Of a stretch of 64,000 nucleotides of DNA, positions 44,850 through 53,301 are shown in pieces (the first letter of the stretch is position 1; the number at the start of each line of letters is the position of its first letter). The notes beneath the pieces are model-generated. The model saw nothing but the letters and a program-made list of their open reading frames with translations, was not told where the DNA came from and did no database searches. Origin of the DNA: Clostridia bacterium. Lineage in GTDB: Bacteria; Bacillota; DAOUPZ01. Where the stretch lies: contig DAOUPZ010000001.1 of assembly GCA_030625885.1 (NCBI GenBank), positions 62,001 through 126,000 of the forward strand, given 5' to 3'. The translations under genes were made by a program, and so were the position numbers.

Positions 44850-45040
44850 TGCGTAGAAGAAGAAGAGTAGTCTAAATGAGTCTTTATAGAGAGTTGGTGA
44901 GGGTGAGAATCCGACAGATTGTTTAGATGAATGGCGCTTTGGAGCAAACCTTTATAAAGTGGGTACATTTGTACCAACTAGGGTGGAACCGCGAGAGCAA
45001 AGTCTTTCGTCCCTTGGATCAGGGATGAAGGATTTTTTTT
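44850..45040 (+). promoter_or_regulatory. T-box riboswitch controlling glyS
   Basis: The canonical T-box AGGGTGGAACCGCG is at 44980-44993. Stem I starts with GAAGAAGAAGAGTAG. The specifier region reads ATGAATGGCGCTTTGG; GGC (Gly) fits because a purine follows it. The terminator stem is TCTTTCGTCCCT/AGGGATGAAGGA plus eight T residues at 45003-45040. Uncharged tRNA-Gly should stabilise the antiterminator and switch on glyS. Confidence 0.92.
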
Positions 45041-45074
45041 AATTGTTAAACATTAAATTTAGGGGGTTATTCTA

Positions 45075-46466
45075 ATGGCTAAAGAATTAACAATGAATCA
45101 GATTGTATCATTGGCAAAAGCGAGAGGGTTTGTATTCCCCGGCTCTGAGATTTATGGTGGTCTTGCGAATACATGGGATTATGGTCCGCTGGGTGTTGAA
45201 TTGAAAAATAATGTAAAAAAAGCATGGTGGAAGAAATTTGTCCAAGAATCACCATATAATGTAGGCTTGGATGCTGCTATTTTAATGAATCCTCAAGCAT
45301 GGGTAGCATCTGGACATGTTGGTGGATTTAATGATCCATTATTAGATTGTAAAGAATGTAAAGCAAGATTTAGAGCAGATAAATTGATTGAAGGTTATTT
45401 TAAAGAAGTTGAAGGTAAAGATGAAAATGTGGACGGTTGGAGTAATGAAAAAATGGAAAATTTCATGGTGGAGAAAGGGATCAAATGTCCAGAATGTCAG
45501 GCTAGTTCTTTTACTAGCATTAGACAATTTAACTTGATGTTTAAAACCTTTCAGGGGGTTACGGAAGATTCCAGTGCAGAAATTTTCTTGCGTCCCGAAA
45601 CAGCACAAGGGATATTTGTAAACTTTAAGAATGTTCAAAGAACTTCCAGAAAGCAAATTCCTTTTGGCATTGCGCAAATTGGTAAATCCTTCAGAAATGA
45701 AATTACACCTGGAAACTTCACCTTTAGAACAAGAGAGTTTGAACAAATGGAATTAGAATTTTTCTGCAAGCCAGGTGAAGATTTGGAATGGTTTGCATAT
45801 TGGAAAGATTATTGTAAAAATTGGCTTTTATCTTTAAATATGACATCAGAGAATATTCGCCTGCGGGATCACGACAAAGAGGAGCTTTCTCATTATAGTA
45901 ATGCGACAACGGATTTTGAGTACAAGTTCCCGTTTGGTTGGGGTGAACTCTGGGGAATTGCAGATAGAACAGATTTTGATTTAAAGCAGCATTCTGAGCA
46001 TTCAGGGACAGAACTTAACTACCAGGATCCGGTAACCAATGAAAAATATATTCCTTATTGTATAGAGCCTTCTTTAGGTGCTGACCGTGTGACACTAGCC
46101 TTTTTAGTTGATGCCTATGAGGAAGAAGAGCTGGAAGATGGTAGTACCCGTACGGTATTGAAATTTCACCCGGCTTTAGCGCCTTTTAAAGCGGCAGTAT
46201 TGCCATTAAGTAAAAAGCTAGATGAGCCAGCTTCCAAATTATATGCAGAGTTATCGAAAAAATTTATGACAGATTATGATGTCAAGGGGAGTATTGGTAA
46301 GCGGTATCGCAGACAGGATGAAGCAGGAACACCGTTCTGCATTACATTTGATTTTGATAGTTTAGAGGATCATTGTGTAACCATTCGTCATAGAGATACG
46401 ATGGAACAAGAACGTATAAAAATTGAAGATGTTATTGCGTATATTGAGAGCAAAATTGAATTTTAG
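45075..46466 (+). CDS. glyS: Glycine--tRNA ligase, dimeric class II type
   Basis: The 463-residue enzyme charges tRNA-Gly. The start [20 protein letters not shown] with [13 protein letters not shown] is typical of the alpha2 (eukaryote/archaea-like) GlyRS found in many Firmicutes. Zinc-like cysteines are present in CKECKARF and KCPECQ. The class II motifs are [21 protein letters not shown] (motif 2) and GLGADR-type [13 protein letters not shown] (motif 3). The C-terminal anticodon-binding domain starts about residue 365. It is controlled by the upstream T-box and ends in a terminator. NCBI often names this type glyS or glyQS; the family is certain. Confidence 0.96.
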   Translation: MAKELTMNQIVSLAKARGFVFPGSEIYGGLANTWDYGPLGVELKNNVKKAWWKKFVQESPYNVGLDAAILMNPQAWVASGHVGGFNDPLLDCKECKARFRADKLIEGYFKEVEGKDENVDGWSNEKMENFMVEKGIKCPECQASSFTSIRQFNLMFKTFQGVTEDSSAEIFLRPETAQGIFVNFKNVQRTSRKQIPFGIAQIGKSFRNEITPGNFTFRTREFEQMELEFFCKPGEDLEWFAYWKDYCKNWLLSLNMTSENIRLRDHDKEELSHYSNATTDFEYKFPFGWGELWGIADRTDFDLKQHSEHSGTELNYQDPVTNEKYIPYCIEPSLGADRVTLAFLVDAYEEEELEDGSTRTVLKFHPALAPFKAAVLPLSKKLDEPASKLYAELSKKFMTDYDVKGSIGKRYRRQDEAGTPFCITFDFDSLEDHCVTIRHRDTMEQERIKIEDVIAYIESKIEF

Positions 46467-46475
46467 GCTTATGAA

Positions 46476-46507
46476 AATGGTAGTACTTTCTGGTACTACC
46501 ATTTTTT
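46476..46507 (+). terminator. Terminator of glyS
   Basis: AATGGTAGTAC pairs with GTACTACCATT and TTTTT follows. Confidence 0.87.
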
Positions 46508-46625
46508 ATATTTTCTTAGATAAATCTATGATTTTTTGTTTAAAATTAATGCATTATTGTTGATCAAGGTAGGTGGGATACACTATAATTGAGGAAGTAA
46601 CATTTAAAATGGAAAGGGGACAATC

Positions 46626-47459
46626 ATGAAGATGAAAATTGTGGCTGATAGCTGTTGTGATTTGAATAAAGACTTGAAAAAATTAAACATTCATAAAGTA
46701 CCTTTAACCATATATGTAGATGATATAGAGTTTAAAGATGATCATAAGTTAGATACTCAAAAATTATTGGAATCTATGAAAAAATCTAACCAAGTGCCTA
46801 AAACTGCCAGTCCTTCACCGCATGATTATATGAGAGCATATGAAGGAGAGGAAAGTGTATTTGCTGTGACATTATCTTCTCAATTGAGTAGTTCATATAA
46901 TAGTGCAGTATTAGGGAAAAATATGGCTGTAGAAGAGAAAAGTAATAAATTCATACATGTTTTTGATTCTTTTAGTGCTTCAATTGGTGAAACCTTAATA
47001 AGTATGAAGATTTTTGAATTGGCAAAACAGAATTATAAAGAAACGGAAATAGTGGAAAAGGTGAATGAATATATCAAAGAAATGAAAACGATTTTTATAT
47101 TGGAGTCCTTAGATAACTTAATTAAAGCAGGTAGAATGAGTAAACTGATGGGGATTTTAGGTTCTGCGTTATCCATTAAATTAATTATGGGTGCTACTGA
47201 TGAAGGAACCATAAAATTAGTTGAAAAGGCTAGAGGTGCCAAACGGGCTTTCAAACGAATGGTGGAAATCATAGGGGAAAGAGGCGAGAAATTAGAGGAA
47301 AAAATTCTCGGTATTGCCCATTGCAACTGTTTAGAAAAGGCAGAAGCATTGAAAAAAGAAATTAAAGCGAAATATAATTTTAAAGATGTCATTATCGTTG
47401 AAACGGCAGGAATTAGTACGGTGTATGCAAATGACGGAGGGATTATTATTTCTTTTTAG
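46626..47459 (+). CDS. DegV family fatty-acid-binding protein
   Basis: The 277-residue soluble protein has MKIVADSCCDLNKDL at the start, TASPSPHDYMRAYEG (about 60) and VTLSSQLSSSYNSA (about 82) lining the lipid head-group site, and AGRMSKLMGILGSALSIK (about 170). DegV/FakB proteins present bound fatty acids to the kinase FakA (DhaK type). No fakA is nearby. GGAAAGGGG precedes the ATG, and a TATAAT box lies at about 46584. Monocistronic with a terminator. Confidence 0.9.
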   Translation: MKMKIVADSCCDLNKDLKKLNIHKVPLTIYVDDIEFKDDHKLDTQKLLESMKKSNQVPKTASPSPHDYMRAYEGEESVFAVTLSSQLSSSYNSAVLGKNMAVEEKSNKFIHVFDSFSASIGETLISMKIFELAKQNYKETEIVEKVNEYIKEMKTIFILESLDNLIKAGRMSKLMGILGSALSIKLIMGATDEGTIKLVEKARGAKRAFKRMVEIIGERGEKLEEKILGIAHCNCLEKAEALKKEIKAKYNFKDVIIVETAGISTVYANDGGIIISF

Positions 47460-47480
47460 CACGTATAAGGTATAAATTGA

Positions 47481-47531
47481 ACGCATGAAACGGGGATATA
47501 ATGAAAGTATTTCTGTTTCATGCGTTTTTTT
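47481..47531 (+). terminator. Terminator of degV-type gene
   Basis: ACGCATGAAAC pairs with GTTTCATGCGT and a T-run follows. Confidence 0.82.
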
Positions 47532-47571
47532 GTTCTATAGTCCCTATTCTGGAATCTAATGACGGGTGTAT

Positions 47572-47811
47572 CTATTTCTTAAATAAATACCAGGTACAGG
47601 TATCTACTTCATATTTTATTTCATAAAGATGTGCGCCGTTGTGCAAACATACAAAACAGATTCGGCGATTACCTGCCAATTTTTCCTCATAAATTTTTTG
47701 TACCTGTTGGATAGAAACGGTTATATCATCATATTTAAATTTGAAGGGTTTAATCTTGCCTGTTTTCTCAAATATGGCTACCATATCAATAGGTTCATTT
47801 AACACTTTCAT
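47572..47811 (-). CDS. Small conserved-looking protein downstream of dinB
   Basis: The 79-residue protein with mixed alpha/beta pattern reads MKVLNEPIDMVAIFEKTGKI, then a Lys/Tyr-rich segment, and ends TCTWYLFKK. It has a good AGAGGTG site and starts 73 nt after the DNA polymerase stop, so it is probably the second gene of the SOS-controlled operon. No family recognised with certainty. Such small partners of Y-family polymerases are common in Clostridia; a role in mutagenic repair is an inference from position only. Confidence 0.62.
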   Translation of the reverse strand: MKVLNEPIDMVAIFEKTGKIKPFKFKYDDITVSIQQVQKIYEEKLAGNRRICFVCLHNGAHLYEIKYEVDTCTWYLFKK

Positions 47812-47884
47812 TTTAACACCTCTTTTTTATCCAGGATTATCATTTCTGTTTTTTTAAACGTTTAGTGCCAGAGAAAGAAACGCT

Positions 47885-49150
47885 TCATAGTTGACTGGAC
47901 ATAACTGGATAACCCTCTTCACCGATACCACCTGATAAAGGTTTTAAACGAGTATGGAGATAGGATGCGCGTGTAATGGCATAGGAACCAAATTTTTTTC
48001 TTATATCATCTACTGTTTGATCTATTTGATCTAATTTATTTAATTGGGTGATATCGTCAAATAATGAAAGCTGAAAATATTGTTCAGAACATAAATCAGC
48101 CACCCGTACGCCTAAATGTCGTATAGGGTCTCCTTTCCAGGCTTGATTGAAAAGGTTTTTGGCTTCTTCATAAAGGGTGTGGGTACAATGGGTAGGATGA
48201 TCTATCTTGTTTTGATGAGAATAGTGTGTGAAATCACTGTAGCGAATACTAACTTCTATAACTTGGCTACACATCCCCGCTTGGCGTAGTCGCATGCCTA
48301 CTGTTTCAATCAAAGAGAGTAAAACGATATGGGCCGTCTTGTTATCTGTTATATCAAAGGGAATGGTTGTACTATTGCCTAATCCTTTCATTTCGAAACG
48401 ATTGCTGGGGCGAACGGGGCTATGGTCAATTCCATTAGCATATTCATGGATTAACAAACCAAAATATTTTAATTTGTATTGAAGTGATTTTACATCATAG
48501 GTTGCTAGATCACCGATAGTCTTTATCCCTAACCGTGTGAGTTTGGCAGTAGTTTTTCTGCCTACCATAAATAATTTATCTACGGGAAGGGGATGCATTT
48601 TTTGTGGTATTTCTGAGGGGAACAAGGTATGAACGCGATCAGGCTTTTTTAGGTCTCCTGCCATTTTAGCTAACAGTTTGTTAGTGGAAATACCGACATT
48701 TACTGTAAATCCTAATTCTTGTTTAATGCGTTCTTTAAGAGAATATGCTGCTTTAACCGGATCTTCGAAACGAGTTGACATATTGGTAAAATCTATGAAA
48801 CATTCATCAATAGAATATCGTTCTACAAGGGGAGAAAATTCCTTAATTATTTTAAACATTGCATGACTACAACGCATATAAACAGGAAAATTGGGGGGTA
48901 CCAGGATCAGTTCCGGGCATTTTAAGCGGGCTTGAAAGATGGGTTCTCCCGTACAAATGCCTTGTTGTTTGGCTGGAATAGATTTAGCAAGAATGATCCC
49001 ATTCCTTTTTTTGGGATTTCCTGCCACGGCAGCTGGAATGGTTCTTAAATCAACATTAGAACCGCACTGTAAATTTGATATAGCTTGCCATGATAAATAA
49101 GCACTATTGGCATCAATGTGCATGATGATACGATGATTGTTGTTATTCAT
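47885..49150 (-). CDS. dinB: DNA polymerase IV/V-type (Y family, DinB/UmuC-like)
   Basis: The translesion polymerase is about 421 residues. Catalytic Asp is in MHIDANSAYLSWQA, Asp-Glu in YSIDECFIDFT (about 115). The thumb helix-hairpin-helix is in VDKLFMVGRKTTAKLTRLGI, and the little-finger domain follows to about 400. I place the start at ATG 49150, with GGAGGAAAG upstream; the ORF-track start 49219 lies in the promoter -35. The ANSAYLSW variant in place of DMDAFFA is seen in clostridial UmuC-like proteins. A LexA box overlaps the expected transcription start, so the gene is SOS-induced. Confidence 0.93.
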   Translation of the reverse strand: MNNNNHRIIMHIDANSAYLSWQAISNLQCGSNVDLRTIPAAVAGNPKKRNGIILAKSIPAKQQGICTGEPIFQARLKCPELILVPPNFPVYMRCSHAMFKIIKEFSPLVERYSIDECFIDFTNMSTRFEDPVKAAYSLKERIKQELGFTVNVGISTNKLLAKMAGDLKKPDRVHTLFPSEIPQKMHPLPVDKLFMVGRKTTAKLTRLGIKTIGDLATYDVKSLQYKLKYFGLLIHEYANGIDHSPVRPSNRFEMKGLGNSTTIPFDITDNKTAHIVLLSLIETVGMRLRQAGMCSQVIEVSIRYSDFTHYSHQNKIDHPTHCTHTLYEEAKNLFNQAWKGDPIRHLGVRVADLCSEQYFQLSLFDDITQLNKLDQIDQTVDDIRKKFGSYAITRASYLHTRLKPLSGGIGEEGYPVMSSQL

Positions 49151-49171
49151 GATATCTTTCCTCCAATGAAT

Positions 49172-49185
49172 CGAACATATGTTTG
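49172..49185 (-). promoter_or_regulatory. LexA (DinR) SOS box of dinB
   Basis: CGAACATATGTTTG matches the Gram-positive SOS consensus CGAACRNRYGTTYG. It lies 5 nt after the dinB -10 box, where bound LexA would block transcription. Confidence 0.88.
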
Positions 49186-49190
49186 GTACT

Positions 49191-49219
49191 ATTATAGTAT
49201 GATTTACCAATGTTTGCAA
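49191..49219 (-). promoter_or_regulatory. dinB promoter
   Basis: On the minus strand TTGCAA is followed after exactly 17 bp by TATAAT. An additional inverted repeat (AATGTTTG/CAAACATT) spans 49210-49235 over the -35. Confidence 0.8.
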
Positions 49220-49305
49220 TGATATACAAACATTATTTTCCTAATATTTTGAGCATATATTGTAGAAACTATAATATCTACTATTCTAGAAAAAGGTGAA
49301 TAAAT

Positions 49306-50097
49306 ATGGATTATAAGCTGGTGGCAATTGATTTGGACGGAACATTACTTGATCCTGATTTGAATATATCTAGTAGGAATCTAGAAGTTATTAAAGCGGC
49401 TATTGAGAAGGATGTTATCATTACTTTGTCTACAGGACGTATGTTTGCGGCAGCACTACCTTTTGCTACGCAATTACAGCTAGATGTGCCATTGATTACC
49501 TGCAATGGCGCTTCAGTGATCTGTGCACAGACGAAAAAGATTTATTATGAAAAGTCTCTTCCTAATGAATTGATTCTGTCTGTTCTCAAGCAGGCTAAAG
49601 CACATCATTTGGAAGTCAGTCTTTATACGACGGATGATATTTATGTAGAAGATCTTGCTCATAATGCGCATATCCATGAAAGAATGGATCACGCCCAAGT
49701 TAAAAAAGCAAATCTATCAGCCATAGCTAAGAGGCTTCCTGTTATAAAGATTCTTTTTTCTTCATCGGATCTTCACATGCATGCGGAAGAATTTTATTTT
49801 GAATTTGGCCAAAAATGTACGTTTTATTTCTCTTTGCCCTGGTTTGTAGAAATTGTAGCTAAAGGGGTTAATAAAGGAGAGGCGCTTAAAGAGGTGGCCA
49901 ATAAGTTTAATATTGATCAAAAGGAAATCATCGCTATTGGTGATAACTTTAATGATTTATCGATGATTGAATACGCGGGGTTGGGGGTAGCGATGGGAAA
50001 TGCCCCAGATGATTTAAAAAGCCAGGCGGATTATGTAACACATTCTTATGATGATGATGGGGTAGCGCATGTGATAGAAAAATTCATTCTTAATTAG
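49306..50097 (+). CDS. Cof-type HAD family phosphatase
   Basis: The 263-residue phosphatase has motif I AIDLDGTLLDPDLNIS, motif II TLSTGRMFAAALP, a C2B cap (about 85-190), the Lys in VNKGEALKEVANKFN and motif IV GDNFNDLSMIEYAGLGVAMG. The Cof/YkrA group dephosphorylates sugar phosphates or pyridoxal/flavin phosphates; the specific substrate is unknown. AAAGGTG precedes the ATG. It is divergent from dinB and may share its regulatory region. Confidence 0.93.
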   Translation: MDYKLVAIDLDGTLLDPDLNISSRNLEVIKAAIEKDVIITLSTGRMFAAALPFATQLQLDVPLITCNGASVICAQTKKIYYEKSLPNELILSVLKQAKAHHLEVSLYTTDDIYVEDLAHNAHIHERMDHAQVKKANLSAIAKRLPVIKILFSSSDLHMHAEEFYFEFGQKCTFYFSLPWFVEIVAKGVNKGEALKEVANKFNIDQKEIIAIGDNFNDLSMIEYAGLGVAMGNAPDDLKSQADYVTHSYDDDGVAHVIEKFILN

Positions 50098-50124
50098 TGT
50101 AGGAAAGTGTATAAGGTGTTTTTT

Positions 50125-50160
50125 AAAACTGCTGTATGTTATTGTGTGGCAGTTTTTTTA
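50125..50160 (+). terminator. Terminator of HAD gene
   Basis: AAAACTGC pairs with GCAGTTTT and T-run. Confidence 0.75.
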
Positions 50161-50330
50161 TAAAGAAATACGGTTTTTTTAAAGCTTCTTTGAGTTTATC
50201 TTTTATTCCATAAAGTTTTTTGGGGTAATATGTAGGGTATATAATAAGATGATTATTACCTAATAATATTTTTTATATATTATTGCTATAATACTAACGA
50301 GAATTAATTTGAAAGGAAGACGACATACGT

Positions 50331-51158
50331 ATGAAAAATTTTAAAATTGGTGTTTGTCAGATGAAAGTTAAAGATAATAAATCACATAATTTAAAAAGAG
50401 CGGAAGAGATGATTCGAGAGGCGCATGCTAATGGCAGTGATCTGGTTGTTTTACCGGAAATGTTTAATACGCCTTATTTGAATGAGTGCTTTGTTAAATA
50501 TGCAGAGGAATTGCTGGAAAGTAAAACCGTCAGGGCGTTATCTACTTTGGCCAAAGAACTTAGAATCTATCTTGTAGGCGGTTCCATTCCGGAAAAAGAG
50601 AAAGATAAAATTTTTAATACATCATTCGTATTTAATGATAAAGGAGAAATAATTGGTAGACATCGCAAAATTCATCTATTTGATATTGATGTCAAAGATA
50701 AAGTAACTTTTAAGGAGTCCGATACGCTGTCAAGAGGAAATGATGTAACTGTCATCAATACGCCATACTGTAAAATAGGCATTGCTATTTGTTATGATAT
50801 GCGGTTTCCGGAGTTGATGCGTTTAATGGTGCTTAAAGGCGCTCAAGTGATTGTTGTACCTGCTCAATTTAACTGGACCACGGGGCCTGCGCACTGGGAA
50901 TCTTTAATAAAAGTAAGATCATTGGATAATCAGGTTTATTTTGTTGCTGCAGCACCCGCTTTAAATGAGGCGTTAGGGTTTCATGCCTATGGGCATTCTA
51001 TGATTGCCAGTCCCTGGGGAGATAAAATGATTGGTTTAGATGAAAAAGAAGGGATTATCTATGGTGATATTAATCTGGACTATGTAGAACAAGTGCGCAA
51101 TGAATTGCCGCTTTTGAAACATAGGAGATTAGATTTATATGATGTCATTGAGCGTTAA
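50331..51158 (+). CDS. Carbon-nitrogen hydrolase, omega-amidase/Nit2-like
   Basis: The 275-residue amidase has Glu in VVLPEMFNTPYLNECF (about 43), Lys in IGRHRKIHLFDIDVK (about 110) and the nucleophile Cys in GIAICYDMRFPELMRLM (about 153). The RKIHLFDID and FNWTTGPAHWE segments are typical of Nit2/omega-amidases, which hydrolyse alpha-ketoglutaramate or alpha-ketosuccinamate. A repair role on deaminated metabolites is plausible. GAAAGGAAGACG precedes the ATG. It is clearly different from the nitrilase-family protein at 25381. Confidence 0.92.
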   Translation: MKNFKIGVCQMKVKDNKSHNLKRAEEMIREAHANGSDLVVLPEMFNTPYLNECFVKYAEELLESKTVRALSTLAKELRIYLVGGSIPEKEKDKIFNTSFVFNDKGEIIGRHRKIHLFDIDVKDKVTFKESDTLSRGNDVTVINTPYCKIGIAICYDMRFPELMRLMVLKGAQVIVVPAQFNWTTGPAHWESLIKVRSLDNQVYFVAAAPALNEALGFHAYGHSMIASPWGDKMIGLDEKEGIIYGDINLDYVEQVRNELPLLKHRRLDLYDVIER

Positions 51159-51238
51159 TATAGATATCCAATGTCAATAATAAAATTATTACAGTGAATA
51201 TATTAAATATTTTTCATAGAGTTTAATATCAGAGGGCA

Positions 51239-51270
51239 GTTGGTTAGTTGGAAAGTTGGTTAGTTGGAAA
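51239..51270. repeat. Tandem 16-bp direct repeat
   Basis: GTTGGTTAGTTGGAAA occurs twice in direct succession in the intergenic region after the amidase gene. Confidence 0.85.
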
Positions 51271-51372
51271 TAAAATATAAAAGATATATAATTTAGGTTA
51301 TCAGCTTGGAAATATATATCATTTATAGTTTTTATCTTTTAATTATGAATTATGAATTGTACATTAAACATT

Positions 51373-51396
51373 AAAAAACGGCGTTAGCCGTTTTTT
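51373..51396. terminator. ACGGC-GTTA-GCCGT terminator, copy 1
   Basis: AAAAAACGGC-GTTA-GCCGTTTTTT is symmetrical and works on both strands. Near-identical copies are at 53165 and 55610. Confidence 0.85.
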
Positions 51397-51775
51397 AGTG
51401 TTTAGGTTCAAATTCTATTTCGTGCTTAAGAATTTCTTCAATTCGTCTTTCAACTTTATCTAAATCTAGCTTAGCTTCTTTTTTAATACTTTTTCGCAGC
51501 ATAGGGCCTACTTGTTGTAAATCATCGATAATGTCTTTCAAAAGCTCCAAAGCGGCAGTTGCTTCCATTATCTCAGTAGGGATTTCTACCATATTAGCAA
51601 TGATTGAATTTTCTGTTCTAGAAGCGATTAATGGATCTTCTACTTCCTCAACATATACATACGTTCTTCTTCCGGGTCCCCGCTCATCTTCTATGGGTTC
51701 TAAGCCGATAATTTTATCTGAGCGTGCAAACTTACCATATCCCAAAGGAATTATAACGTTTTTTCTTATTTCCAT
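51395..51775 (-). CDS. RemA/DUF370-like protein with helical C-terminal extension
   Basis: In this 126-residue protein, residues about 8-62 resemble RemA (DUF370). PLGYGKFARSDKIIGLEPI aligns with the GFGNIVSANRMISI region of Bacillus RemA, and GPGRRTYVYVEEVEDPLIAS with its GRRTRAVIIM region. RemA is a ring-forming DNA-binding activator of matrix and osmoprotection genes. A helical, charged extension (about 65-126) is not in RemA. The fit is from memory and short, so this is a hypothesis. It is divergent from the patatin gene. Confidence 0.6.
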   Translation of the reverse strand: MEIRKNVIIPLGYGKFARSDKIIGLEPIEDERGPGRRTYVYVEEVEDPLIASRTENSIIANMVEIPTEIMEATAALELLKDIIDDLQQVGPMLRKSIKKEAKLDLDKVERRIEEILKHEIEFEPKH

Positions 51776-51925
51776 ATCACATCATTCCTATTCTAAATAA
51801 TTTGTTGATATTATTTCCTAAATAGTATTTGTTATACTATTTTTATTCTAGCAGGCATATTTGATTTTTAAATCGGACAGGATATTTATTGACGTATGTC
51901 GTATATCAAGTTGAGGTGATAACAT

Positions 51926-53140
51926 ATGTATGGCGTAGTATTAGAAGGCGGCGGTGCTAGAGGGGCTTATCAGGTAGGCGTTTGGAAAGCCTTAAGAGAA
52001 GTAGGAATAGAATATACGGGTGTTGCCGGTACATCTGTAGGGGCACTAAACGGTGCTATGATGATTCAGGGTGATTTTGAAAAAGCATTTGAAATATGGT
52101 ATGAGATGGAACCTTCAAAAGTAATGAAGGTCGATGAGGACTTATATGATAACCTGTATAATAGGGAGATGGTGTTAGATAATGCCTATCAGTTATTGCA
52201 CTATGTTAAATCACTATTCAAGGAAAAAGGGATGGATATAACACCATTGCGTCAAATGTTATCTGAGCATATAGATGAAAGTCGAATTAGACAATCTGGG
52301 ATTGAATTTGGAATGGTTACAGTTTCCTTATCAGATTTGAATCCTTTGAAATTGTTTTTGCCTGATATTCCGGAGGGAAAGTTAATTGATTATTTGCTTG
52401 CAAGTGCAAGATTACCTGTGTTTCAGAAACATATGATCGATGGAAAAGCTTTTTTAGATGGGGGATTTTACGATAATTTTCCTGTTAATCTTTTAGTATC
52501 GAAAGACTATCATGATATCATCGCTGTTAAGCTTACAAGAATGGGGTTAAAGCGCTGGAAGAAGATTGAGAAAACAAATATTACTTTGATTAGTCCCAGT
52601 GAGAGCTTGGGCAGCATGCTTGATTTTACCAATCAAAGGGTAAGAGAAAATATTCAGATGGGATATTATGATGCATTGCGTGAGTTAAAAGGTTATGAGG
52701 GGAAGCAATATTGTATTGAGGTTAAGGAGAATAAAGATTACTTTTTTAATTTATTTTTTAGAATAGATCATGAAAAATTAAAGATATTTCTAGAGAAAAC
52801 AGAAATTTTTAAAGAAATGCCGCAAAATAGAGTTGTTTTTGAAAGGCTGATTCCAATTATTATTCAATTGATGGAATTGGAACCCAATGTTTCATATCAA
52901 GATATTATCATTGCTTTATTGGAACGTGAGGCACAACGCTTAAAGATTGATCGTTTTAGCATTTTTGATTTAGATGCGCTATTGCATCAAATATTTGCTT
53001 TTCATAAAGTACCAACATGGGATATGAGAATAAGAATGCCGCGGATATTGCAAGGGCATGATTTAGCACTTTGGCCGTATAAAGAGCAGATATTAGATGA
53101 GATAACGGATCTATTGTTATTTACAATAAAAAATGTCTAA
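51926..53140 (+). CDS. Patatin-like phospholipase with C-terminal extension
   Basis: The 404-residue acyl hydrolase has YGVVLEGGGARGAYQVGVWK (oxyanion), the nucleophile in GTSVGALNGAM (about 40) and Asp in FLDGGFYDNFPVNL (about 178). The residues after 290 form a helical C-terminal extension not seen in the patatin at 10190. There is no signal peptide, so it is probably a cytoplasmic lipid acyl hydrolase. TTGAGGTGATAAC precedes the ATG. A terminator follows, shared with the convergent transporter operon. Confidence 0.9.
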   Translation: MYGVVLEGGGARGAYQVGVWKALREVGIEYTGVAGTSVGALNGAMMIQGDFEKAFEIWYEMEPSKVMKVDEDLYDNLYNREMVLDNAYQLLHYVKSLFKEKGMDITPLRQMLSEHIDESRIRQSGIEFGMVTVSLSDLNPLKLFLPDIPEGKLIDYLLASARLPVFQKHMIDGKAFLDGGFYDNFPVNLLVSKDYHDIIAVKLTRMGLKRWKKIEKTNITLISPSESLGSMLDFTNQRVRENIQMGYYDALRELKGYEGKQYCIEVKENKDYFFNLFFRIDHEKLKIFLEKTEIFKEMPQNRVVFERLIPIIIQLMELEPNVSYQDIIIALLEREAQRLKIDRFSIFDLDALLHQIFAFHKVPTWDMRIRMPRILQGHDLALWPYKEQILDEITDLLLFTIKNV

Positions 53141-53164
53141 TCACAATTGTGATTAGGGGTAGTG

Positions 53165-53186
53165 AAAAACGGCGTTAGCCGTTTTT
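53165..53186. terminator. ACGGC-GTTA-GCCGT terminator, copy 2
   Basis: AAAAACGGC-GTTA-GCCGTTTTT lies between the convergent patatin and transporter operons, with T-runs on both strands. Confidence 0.87.
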
Positions 53187-53187
53187 C

Positions 53188-53301
53188 TTATTCATCATTA
53201 TTTCTATTACTATTTTTCATTGCGATTCTAATACAGTATCCTGCGCCCCCCCATAGCATCAACATGGAGAAAATCATCATAACAAAAGCACTATTTGTCA
53301 T
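53188..53301 (-). CDS. MetS-like small subunit of the NSS transporter
   Basis: This 37-residue ORF is too short for the ORF track. It encodes MTNSAFVMMIFSMLMLWGGA, then GYCIRIAMKNSNRNNDE. One helix with an SA-x-x-MMI start and WGG turn is the pattern of MetS, the small subunit needed by the methionine/alanine NSS transporter MetP. Its ATG lies inside the end of the transporter gene (11-nt overlap), with AAGGAGG correctly spaced. The symporter terminator follows directly. Confidence 0.82.
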   Translation of the reverse strand: MTNSAFVMMIFSMLMLWGGAGYCIRIAMKNSNRNNDE

